A stretch of 64,000 bases of DNA from Branchiostoma floridae (Eukaryota > Chordata > Leptocardii > Amphioxiformes > Branchiostomatidae): assembly GCF_000003815.2 (NCBI RefSeq), contig NC_049988.1, positions 21,419,409 to 21,483,408 on the forward strand. The letters run 5' to 3'. This document shows, in pieces, positions 55,955 through 64,000 of this stretch; position 1 is the first letter of the stretch, and each line of letters begins with the position of its first letter. The position numbers and the translations under genes were made by a program. The notes beneath the pieces were generated by a model. That model was not told the DNA's origin, did no database searches, and saw only the letters and a program-made list of their open reading frames with translations.

Positions 55955-57215
55955 TACATATTCGTGCAGGTCTTTGCCATGATTCAGTTTTGTCCTGGCC
56001 AGTTTTGCCATGTCGTGTGAACCCCCCAGAGAAAGTGAATAGCTTGAGTTCCCCATTGTGACAGACCATGATGTAATTCCTATTTCCCACCGTTAGGACA
56101 GGAAAAAAAAGAAGGGCTGAAGTATTTACCGGAACAGAAACTCTGTATTCATACATCACAATTCTCCTATCTCTGCCATAACAGCTGCCATTTGTCCCAG
56201 CCAGTTTTGCCGGGTTGTGCCAAATGGCCAGAGAAAGCGATGTTTAGAATCCCATCTGTGTACCATTGTATCTCCTATTTCCCACCCTGAGGACAGTTGA
56301 CAATGAAGGGCTAAAGTATTTGCTGGAACAGAAACAAACTCCTATCTCTGCCATAACAGTTCCCATTTTTGTCTGAGCCGTTTTTGCTGAGTCCTGCCAA
56401 ATGGCCAGAGAAAGCGATGTTTAGAATCCCATCTGTGTAGATGCCTTTGTAAGTCCTATTTCCCACCCTGAGGACAGTTGACAAGGAAGGGCTAAAGTAT
56501 TTGCTGGAACAGAAACTCTGACTAGTATCCATGCATCACAATTCTCCTATCTTTGCCATAACAGTTGCCAGTTTTGTCTCGGCCTGTTTTGCCGCGTCGT
56601 GCCAAATGGCCGGAGAAAGCGATTGCTAGAGCTCCCATCTGTGTAGAGGCTATTGTAACTCCTATTTCCCACCCTGACAGGACAGTTTACAAAGAAGGGC
56701 TAAAGTATTTGCTGGAACAGAAACAAACTCCTATCTTTGCCATAACAGTTGCCATTTTTGTCCCAGCCAGTTTTGCCGTGTCGTGCCAAATGGCCAGAGA
56801 AAGCGATTGCTTAGAGCTCTCATCTGCGTAGAGGCCATTGTAACTGCTATTTCCCACCCTGAGGACAGTTGACAAGGAAGGGCTTAAGTATTTGCTGGAA
56901 CAGAAACAAACTCCTATCTCTGCCATAACAGTTGCCATTTTTGTCCCAGCCAGTTTTGCCGTGTCGTGCCAAATGGCCGGAGAAAGCAATGGCTATAGAA
57001 TCCCATCTGTGTAGATGCCATTGTAAGTCCTATTTCCCACCCTGAGGACAGTTGACAAAGAAGGGCTAAAGTATTTGCTGGAACAGCAACGAACTCCTAT
57101 CTTTGCCATAACAGTTGCCAGTTTTGTCTCGGCCAGTTTTGCCGTGTTGTGCCAAATGGCCGGAGAAAGCGATTGTTAGAGCTCCCATCTGCGTAGAGGC
57201 CATTGTAACTGCTAT
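55955..57215. repeat. tandem array, about 180-bp unit
   Basis: About seven units share CTCCTATCTCTGCCATAACA, GTTTTGCCGTGTCGTGCCAA, ATGGCC(A/G)GAGAAAGCGAT and GGGCTAAAGTATTTGCTGGA. CpGs are kept best in the unit next to the block at 57215. Frames of 88-112 codons reflect the unit, not a gene. Confidence 0.93.
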
Positions 57216-57560
57216 TTTCCGCCATCAGCAGAGACAGGCTTTTTACTGGGTGATCCTTATGGTGATTCTCAGAGCGGCCCGGCGTCTGGAATGGCTCTCA
57301 GCCGAACGTAACGGGGACATTAAGACGTTTCTGCTGTCTTTAGATATGCGCACTCCCGACAAGGTCGTCCCTAAGATGTTCCCAAGGCCAGGAGAGAAGC
57401 TAACAGAGCGGCGAAGATTGCCGACGGGTTTCTGCACCATTACGTTCTGCTGAGTCGGCGTTTCATAACGGCGGCGACAAAGCTGCTCCCTCCGTCGCCT
57501 TTCATATGAAGTATTGATAACGACGTCGTAACTCCCGGCTTCTCCGGACAGAGCCCCGAG
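57215..57560. other. CpG-rich block
   Basis: Continuous with the last unit of the 180-bp array (GTAACTGCTATTTTCCGCC). CpG-dense to 57560. The 112-codon frame ending at 57453 starts inside the repeat and lacks a recognisable domain. Confidence 0.5.
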
Positions 57561-57599
57561 ATATGGGCCATTTTCTCCCTACCCCATCCGTCAACACTC

Positions 57600-58760
57600 C
57601 GGGATGGAGAGGACTGTTACCGTGGGGACCGTTTGTCAGTATCCCGGGATAGAGAATACTGTTACCGTGGGGACCGTTTGTCAGTATCCCGGGATAGAGA
57701 ATACTGTTACCGTGGGGACCGTTTGTCAGTATCCCGGGATAGAGAATACTGTTACCGTGGGGACCGATTGTCATTGCCCTGGGATAGAGAATGTCGTAAC
57801 CATGGGGACTGTTTGTCATTGCCCTGGGATAGAGAATACTGTTACCGTGGGGACTGTTTGTCATTGCCCTGGGATAGAGGATATCATAATCTATGGGACC
57901 GTTTGTCAGTATCCCGGGATAGAGTGTGTCATTACCATGGGGACCGTTTGTCAGTGCCCCGGGATAGAGAATACTGTTACCCTGGGGACAGTTTGTCAGT
58001 ATCCCGGGATAGAGAATACTGTTACCGTGGGGACCGTTTGTCAGTATCCCGGGATAGAGAATACTGTTACCGTGGGGACCGTTTGTCAGTATCCCGGGAT
58101 GGAGAATACTGTTACCGTGGGGACCGTTTGTCAGTATCCCGGGATAGAGAATACTGTTACCGTGGGGACTCTTTGTCATTGCCCTGGGATAGAGGATGTC
58201 ATAATCTATGGGACCGTTTGACAGTATCCCGGGATAGAGAGTGTCATTACCATGGGGACCGTTTGTCAGTGCCCTGGGATAGAGAATACTGTTACCATGG
58301 GGACCGATTGTCATTGCCCTGGGATAGAGGATGTCATAATCTATGGGACCGTTTGACAGTATCCCGGGATAGAGAGTGTCATTACCATGGGGACCGTTTG
58401 TCAGTGCCCTGGGACAGAGAATACTGTTACCATGGGGACCATTTGTCATTGCCCTGGGATAGAGGATGTCATAATCTATGGGACCGTTTGACAGTATCTT
58501 GGGATAGAGAATGGGATAGAGTGTGTCATTACCTTGGGGACCGTTTGTCAGTGCCCTGGGATAGAGAATGTCGTATCCATGGGGACAGTTTGTCATTGCC
58601 CAGTGGGATAGAGAGGGTCATAACCATAGGGACATTTGTCATTGATTTTTACCGTGGGGACAGTTTGTCAGTATGCGGGGATAGAGAATACTGTTACCAT
58701 GGGGACCGTTTTTTATTGCCCTGGGATAGATATTGTTGTTACCATGGGGACCGTTTGAGT
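57600..58760. repeat. 45-bp minisatellite
   Basis: About 25 copies of GATAGAGAATACTGTTACCG plus TGGGGACCGTTTGTCAGTATCCCGG. 45 = 15 codons, so frames stay open on both strands (382 codons + strand, 364 codons - strand). Variants (TCATTGCCCTGG; GTGTCATTACCATGG; ATAATCTATGG) recur in ordered pairs, giving higher-order units of about 135 bp near 58200-58480. Confidence 0.95.
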
Positions 58761-59345
58761 GACAGGTGGGGGCCCAGATGAGTGGCCGGAGCTGAGGGAT
58801 GGAGTCAGCGTTACCGTGGGGACCGTTTGAGTGACAGACGAGTGGCCGGAGCTGAGGGATGGAGCCAGCGTTACCGTGGGGACCATTTGAGTGACAGACG
58901 AGTGGCCGCAGCTGAGGGATGGAGCCAGCGTTACCGTGGGGACAGTTTGAGTGACAGATGTGGCCCCAGACGAGTGGCCGGAGCTGAGGGATGGAGTCAG
59001 CGTTACCGTGGGGACCGTTTGAGTGACAGACGAGTGGCCGGACCTGAGGGATGGAGTCAGCGTTACCGTGGGGACGGTTTGAGTGACAGATGTGGCCCCA
59101 GACGAGTGGCCGGAGCTGAGGGATGGAGCCAGCGTTACCGTGGGGACGGTTTGAGTGACAGATGTGGCCCCAGACGAGTGTCCGGAGCTGAGGGATGGAG
59201 CCAGCGTTACCGTGGGGACCGTGTGAGTGACAGATGTGGCCCCAGACGAGTGTCCGGAGCTGAGGGATGGAGTCAGCGTTACCGTGGGGACCGTGTGAGT
59301 GACAGATGTGGCCCCAGACGATGGCCAGAGCTGAGGGATGGAGCC
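58760..59345. repeat. 60/72-bp minisatellite sharing its core with the 45-bp array
   Basis: Units of 60 bp (GACGAGTGGCCGGAGCTGAG, GGATGGAGTCAGCGTTACCG, TGGGGACCGTTTGAGTGACA), some with a 12-bp GATGTGGCCCCA insertion. The TACCGTGGGGACCGTTTG core is common to both arrays. Confidence 0.95.
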
Positions 59346-59600
59346 AGCGTCCGTGGAGGAAGCCATTCCGGCTCCATCTCATCAGGCCTGCAATTAACTC
59401 TGGCTGTGATGGACGCCGCCAGCCGCCAAATATGATGGGGCGGCCATCTCGCGCTGGACCAGCCGTGGAAGAGGAATGGCGGCCGGATGCGGGGCCAGGA
59501 CCGGCTGATGAAACCTGCCGATTGCTCCGTCCCCTCTCTCCGGGGAGAGGCCAACCAATCGGTTTTGTTCTAAAATTCTGGTCATTGTTTTAGAATGTGG
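59345..59600. other. CpG-rich block
   Basis: CpG-rich segment between the minisatellite and a degenerate three-copy array. Its right end (AGGCCAACCAATCGGTTTTG, 59548-59567) is the best preserved copy of the array unit. Confidence 0.55.
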
Positions 59601-59960
59601 GGGACAATAGTCCGATGCTGATTAAACCATTGAATCGGTTTTGTTGGATTACTCTATCTGCCCCTCTCTCTATTGAAAGGTCAACCAATTGGCAACTCAG
59701 TGTTTTTTATTCTTAAATACTGGTCCTTGTTTCAAAATATGGCAGACAACAGTTTGATACTGATTAAGCCATTAGAATCAGTCGTGTTAGATGAATAAAC
59801 AATGTTCAAACAAAGCAAACAAAAAAATTGCTCAATCTCCACCCTCTCTCCATAGAAAGGCCAACCAATTGAAAACCAATTGTTTTTTATCATGAAATAC
59901 TGGTCATTGTTTCAAAAAGTGGTGGACAGTTTGATTCTGATTTAACCATTGTAACCAACA
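59535..59960. repeat. three diverged copies of an about 150-175-bp unit
   Basis: AGGCCAACCAATCGG (59548), AGGTCAACCAATTGG (59678) and AGGCCAACCAATTGA (59858); GGTCATTGTTTTAGAAT / GGTCCTTGTTTCAAAAT / GGTCATTGTTTCAAAAA. Confidence 0.88.
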
Positions 59961-60415
59961 GAGAACTGGTAACTAAAAGGCTACCTCGGTGTGCAAAAGG
60001 TTAAAGTTTGCCTGCCTGTGCAACCGTGCCGAGCTGATACATAAGTCTGTGGCCGCCCATAGGGATGTACCCTGTCTGTAGGGAGTCCATTTATAGCAGC
60101 GGTGTAGTAACTGGTAACCAAACGGCTACCTCGGTGTGCAAAAGGTTAAAGTTTGCCTTCCTGTTCAACCGTGCCGAGCTGATACATCATCTATGGTCGC
60201 CCGTAGGGATGTACCCTGTCTGTAGGGAGTCCATTTATATAGCAGTGGGATAGTAACTGGTAACCAAAAGGCTACCTCGGTGTAATAAAGGTTAAAGTTT
60301 GCCTGCCTGTTCAACCGTGCCGAGCTGATACATCATCTATGGTCACCCGTAGGGATGTACCCTGTCTGTAGGGAGTCCATTTATAGCAGTGGTGTGTATA
60401 AAAAGCCTGCGAGTT
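59955..60415. repeat. three copies of an about 145-bp unit
   Basis: TAACTGGTAACCAAACGGCT, CAACCGTGCCGAGCTGATAC, AGGGATGTACCCTGTCTGTA and GGGAGTCCATTTATA recur with high identity. Confidence 0.93.
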
Positions 60416-60645
60416 CCTCCAGGCCTGTTTTATCGATTTGTTTCCACCGTTCGTGTTGTTTCCACGCTGGGAGGTAATGCCGGCCTCTGAACCGCACCGA
60501 CTATTACCACTCGGGTTGTGAAAGGGTGTTGGAGAGGTCAAATAATCGGGGCTTCCCGGAGCCTACGTCGGGTTATCAGCAGTCCTGTAGGGATAGTTCA
60601 GTCACGGAGGAAATGCGGGTTATACGAGTGAGATATTCTCGCACA
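60415..60645. other. CpG-rich block
   Basis: Between the 145-bp array (left) and a decaying array (right). Contains GCTTCCCGGAGCCTACGTCG (60551-60570), of which GCTTCCCAAAGCCTATGTAG (60686-60705) is a decayed copy. Confidence 0.55.
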
Positions 60646-61145
60646 AACTTGGTGTGATGGATGTTTACCTTTTCAAATAATCAAAGCTTCCCAAAGCCTA
60701 TGTAGGAAATGTCACAAAGGAAATGTGGTTTATACGAGTGAGAGGTTCCTCCAAAAACTTGGTTTGATGAATGTTTACCTTTTACGTGAAAAATTTTACC
60801 ACAAGGGTTGCCTGTAGACTTGGGTGGTGCTATAGACATTGTTTATCATTGTTCCTGTAGGAATTGTTTATCACAGAGGAGACATGGTTTATACGAATGA
60901 AGTATTCCTGGATGGTGCCATAGACATTGGATGTTATCACTGTACCTACAGGAATAGTTCTGTCATAGAGGAAAAGTGGTTTATAGGAGTGAGCTGTACC
61001 TTTGATGTACTTGGTTTCATGGCGTATTGTTTTTTACAACTATTTCCTTTTTCCGGAAATGAAACTATATCGTCTCCGGCTGTAGACTTTTATGGTTCTG
61101 CAGATAAGATGTTAGTCCTGTAGGAATGTTTCTATCACCGAGGAA
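60600..61145. repeat. decaying tandem copies
   Basis: GGTTATACGAGTGAGATATT / GGTTTATACGAGTGAGAGGTT / GGTTTATACGAATGAAGTATT / GGTTTATAGGAGTGAGCTGTA at about 60618, 60726, 60886 and 60978, progressively losing CpGs to the right. Confidence 0.8.
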
Positions 61146-62170
61146 GTATGATTTATATGAGGCAGCTGCATATCGTTATAAGACTTGGGTTCTGTTGAGC
61201 TCCATACAACTGTTTACTTTTGCTTTTTATTTGAAAATTTACACGTTTGGAATCCTTGCAGAAATTGTGATTGTTGATATTAAAGAACTGTTATCTTCTT
61301 ATGGGACTTATCTATATCATGATTATAATAGCACTTACATATTAAGTTTCAATGACTTTTAAATGCAATACTGTTCATGGCATTTGTTATAGTATTTATT
61401 TTACTTTCAACATCTGCTTTAACCTGAATAGACAATAGACTAAAGATAGCCACAGATAATATTTCTTGCACGCACATTAGAATATTTAGTATAACATCTT
61501 TATAAACATCTTCATACAATCTGGTGAGTCATTCAGGCCACAGAGCCAGTCCTCAGTAAAGGGTGTGTCGGAGTTTATTAGAATTCCAGAACATTATCGT
61601 CTGAGTCCATGTACACGTCTGTCCCATACAAAAGCTATGCACAACCCAGTAGAAAAACCAACAAGAGTATGTCATGCAGAATACCAGTAACCCCTGTAAG
61701 ACCCTTGCAGCTCCCAGCGTACGTGTAGTTGTGATAAAAACCCCGTAAGAGCCTTGTCCAAACCTAGTTTTTGTAGACAACCTTACAAAGTAGGTAGGGT
61801 AAGAATACGGCTTACCTTATTGTATAGCATGAACAGAAATCAAGGAAGTAAGTCTGGCAGAAGAAAAGTCTCTGGTCACTTAAAATTTGCAAAATACATG
61901 TCTACAAAATATTTTGCAAACACTTCTCTGGTTGTAAACTTTGTGACAACATTTGAATAAGGGTACCACACATTGCATTATAAAGAGTTACTATACCCCT
62001 GTAGGAAGATACATGTAAAAAGTATTCTCCAAATGCCAACAATTTGACTCCCTCGAAAATGTAGAAACAGATTATTTTGTCTTCCCATTTTTGAAGTGAC
62101 CGGTGTGACATGCTTGTATAACCCCAGCATGTGTACGAGAACTGTATGTTGACTTTAAAACTTTACTAGC
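61145..62170. other. AT-rich sequence, possibly the distal 3' UTR of the - strand gene
   Basis: No repeats beyond a small duplication (CCCCTGTAAGACCCTTGCAG / CCCCGTAAGAGCCTTGTCC, about 61692-61760). TTTATT at 61574-61579 would read AATAAA on the - strand and could be a polyadenylation signal for the gene ending at 62990; not testable here. Confidence 0.25.
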
Positions 62171-62989
62171 TATTCCTGCTCACGTAGCTCCCATCCACCC
62201 GCCTGACCGGGAATTTCCCGGCCACACACTCGATAATCAAACCTGCTCGCATCCGATTGTATCTCCCACGCTCGGCCGGGCAGAGCAGCTGATTACAATG
62301 CAGAGCCGTGTGGATCTGTCTGCTTGGTACCGAGGTGTGTCACACACAATAACGCCGCCTCAAACCAACTTCCTCCCGGACCATACCTAACTAATGGCTT
62401 CCATCAATCCCAGCCCCGATATCCCGCCACAAAAGGAGCCCCATCCCTCTTCTGCATCAGACTACATTAGAAAATAATAGCTTTTTCATATGAAGGCAGA
62501 CCTTTGGTTATCCCTCAAGTCTGCGGAGCGTGGAACCATCGGTTACTGTCAGGAGCAGATCCTTGCAGTAATTAAGGAGTAACGGGGAGAGAACTTACGG
62601 ATGTCTTACCTACTAACACGGACAGACCAGCCTCTCCGTCTTCTCGAGCTGGCAGAAAGAGTCGCAAACCTGTGTTTGTGTTTTCCTCCGTTCGAAAGTC
62701 ACGATCCGGCAGGGAAATCCGATGGGCGCGCGGGGAAATCCATTTGTGGGGGATGAAGACATAAGACAGGTGCAGCGCTGCCAAATGGCCTTTTGATAAC
62801 GGCTCTCCATCAAAACATTACGCTCCAAACCATGTAGGGGAGTTGATCTAACAATATTGACTCTTCCTTTCCCGGGTGACACAGACAACGCGTACAGTAG
62901 AACGTAGATCCCCATTCCCGATTAAACCGAACAAACTCGAATGACGAATCCTATCGATAGAAGAGCACACAGAGATGAGACGCACATTA
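62170..62989 (-). other. GC-rich 3' flank or 3' UTR of the terminal-exon gene
   Basis: CpG- and GC-rich, non-repetitive, directly downstream of the stop codon at 62990 on the - strand. Includes GATTACAATG, CTAACTAATGG and CATTAGAAAATAATAGC words. Frames of 70-100 codons lack domains. Probably UTR and/or conserved non-coding DNA. Confidence 0.4.
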
Positions 62990-64000
62990 TCAAAGCCGCG
63001 TAGTTTCCATCTCGGCAAGTTGCAAATTGCTCGGGCCGTTCTCCACCACTTTCTTCTCCTCGCAATTCTCGACTCCGTCCATGAATTCCTCGGGCGGCGA
63101 ATGGTAGAACGACACGTCGCTATCGCGTTCGCTGGAACCCGTTTGCGTCATTTCCGCGTCGGCGTATTCCCCGCTAGTTAACGTGCTCCCAATAGAACTG
63201 CTTCCTTGGGAACTGTTGTTCCCCTCGGACGTTGCTATCCTTAATCCGGTCGGACTCGAGACCAGCGACGGAGGTTTTCTGTGGCAGTCCGGGTTCTGCC
63301 AAGTACACGTAGAATCATTCTTGTCCATTCTACTGGGGCTCTTAATCAAACACGGCCCCTCTTCTCTGTGAAGCTCCAAGTTGCAGGTGTTTCTTCTAGT
63401 TATATCAATGATATTGTCGGGTATGACTTCCTCTTTGAGTTCCTCACAAAAGTGGTCCTCCTCTACATGTGTGTGAGGCTCGGTTTGTTTCTCGGACCCG
63501 TGGTCGGATGTGGCGGCGCTGGATTGCGAACTGTTGCAGCTGCTCTCGTCTTTACTGTGGTGCACCTCAGCATTGATGTTGTACGTGTTTACCGGGTATG
63601 GATCGTGTTCGTGTTCGCGGTCGCGCGGCGCCCGTACCCTGGGCGTCTGCGTCACCGCCTCCTTGTAGCTACCGGTTTTCGAAGGCGTCGTGCGATCAGC
63701 GTTGGGGGAACCCCCCGCCGCGGGTCCTTTAAACGTAATCATCGACGGATTGCTTTGCGCTCGCTGCACGTCAGTCAGCGAGCCGTTGTTGCGAGGAGCC
63801 GCCATCTTGGCTTCGCTCCCGGATTTCGCCTTTTGGAACAGCATTCCGTTGATGAGGACCGGGATCGGGATTTCCCGGCCCTCCCTCACGCTAATCGCCT
63901 CAAACCCCGCGATCGTCCCCCTGCGGTAGTGCTGGTTGATATCGGGGAGGGTGACGTCGATCGAGTAAGGTTCCTCGTAAGACGTGTACATCCCTAACTC
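62990..64000 (-). CDS. C-terminal exon of an unidentified protein with PDZ-binding end
   Basis: Open from the window edge (residues E-L-G precede the first Met at 63991, so the true start is outside) to TGA at 62990-62992; about 336 codons with GC-rich third positions. The first about 55 residues look structured (SIDVTLPDINQHYRRGTI, then EGREIPIPVLINGMLF). The rest is low-complexity and polar: KMAAPRNN, a basic PRVRAPRDREHEHDPY, Ser-rich SSCNSSQSSAATS, an acidic EELKEEVIPDNIIDI, Ser/Gly NSSQGSSSIGSTLTSG and acidic GVENCEEKKVVENG. It ends METTRL: T-x-L is a class I PDZ ligand, and the last four residues, TTRL, equal those of TRPC4/TRPC5 and resemble neuroligin TTRV. No transmembrane segment is visible. 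This suggests the cytoplasmic tail of a membrane protein or a scaffold-bound protein, but I do not recognise the family and the TRPC likeness is only the tip. Confidence 0.85.
   Translation of the reverse strand, partial: ELGMYTSYEEPYSIDVTLPDINQHYRRGTIAGFEAISVREGREIPIPVLINGMLFQKAKSGSEAKMAAPRNNGSLTDVQRAQSNPSMITFKGPAAGGSPNADRTTPSKTGSYKEAVTQTPRVRAPRDREHEHDPYPVNTYNINAEVHHSKDESSCNSSQSSAATSDHGSEKQTEPHTHVEEDHFCEELKEEVIPDNIIDITRRNTCNLELHREEGPCLIKSPSRMDKNDSTCTWQNPDCHRKPPSLVSSPTGLRIATSEGNNSSQGSSSIGSTLTSGEYADAEMTQTGSSERDSDVSFYHSPPEEFMDGVENCEEKKVVENGPSNLQLAEMETTRL

Noticed and set aside
56565-57453. 88- and 112-codon frames with similar sequence
   Set aside because: Shared because they lie in the 180-bp tandem units; the second merely runs into the CpG-rich block.
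57502-58781. 364-codon (-) and 382-codon (+) frames
   Set aside because: Both strands open across a 45-bp minisatellite; no start context, splice signals or non-repeat domain.
58639-59435. 217-247-codon frames on both strands
   Set aside because: 60/72-bp minisatellite; units are multiples of three.
62613-62915. 100-codon - strand frame downstream of the terminal exon
   Set aside because: Beyond the stop codon, no domain, no acceptor that would make it an exon; treated as 3' flank.
63281-63997. 238-codon + strand frame opposite the terminal exon
   Set aside because: Shadow of the GC-rich - strand coding frame, which has the better codon texture and a natural stop.

Overview
The window is eukaryotic, intergenic or intronic DNA with very little protein-coding sequence. 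It fits a draft chordate-type genome, most likely a cephalochordate (amphioxus, Branchiostoma). The reasons are one assembly gap of 100 N, introns with ordinary GT/AG borders, a tRNA-derived SINE, and several short terminal-inverted-repeat (TIR) and Penelope-like families that I associate with amphioxus. The species is an inference; no host gene in the window fixes it.

Host genes: only two pieces are convincing. One is a 149-bp internal exon on the + strand (18521-18669) with acceptor, open frame and donor. The other is the 3' coding end of a - strand gene (62990-64000), a long polar Ser/Thr/Glu-rich tail ending in the class I PDZ ligand TTRL; its 5' part lies beyond the window. A third candidate exon (8170-8327) is weak. 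Nearly everything between is repeat arrays, transposon relics and CpG-rich blocks.

Layout: 0-4 kb has a 33-bp minisatellite, a small snap-back element with 11-bp flanking duplications and a LINE relic. 4-8 kb has Penelope-like ends with hammerhead-like motifs and a TA-flanked TIR element. 8-26 kb is mostly degenerate tandem arrays (units 40-200 bp) alternating with CpG-rich blocks, plus three copies of one TIR family (one carrying a nested element), the exon, the gap and a hAT-like element with 8-bp target duplication. 26-41 kb has more arrays and Penelope-like ends. 41.6-46.6 kb is a decayed DIRS-like retrotransposon with inverted terminal repeats, an internal complementary region, a broken tyrosine recombinase and an AATT junction core, inserted into an older LINE tail. 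47-61 kb has a second, opposite copy of the hAT-like element, a SINE and large minisatellite arrays. 62-64 kb is a GC-rich 3' flank and the terminal exon.

Three points stand out. (1) Several unrelated repeat ends share the hammerhead-ribozyme core CTGANGA / stem II / GAAAC-GTC, with a stem II that changes sequence but keeps pairing. (2) The DIRS-like copy preserves enough sequence to read its circle junction and integration core. (3) Many degenerate tandem arrays abut a CpG-rich block related to the array unit, and CpG positions in the block read TpG or CpA in the distant copies, as if a protected element had repeatedly thrown off copies that then decayed.
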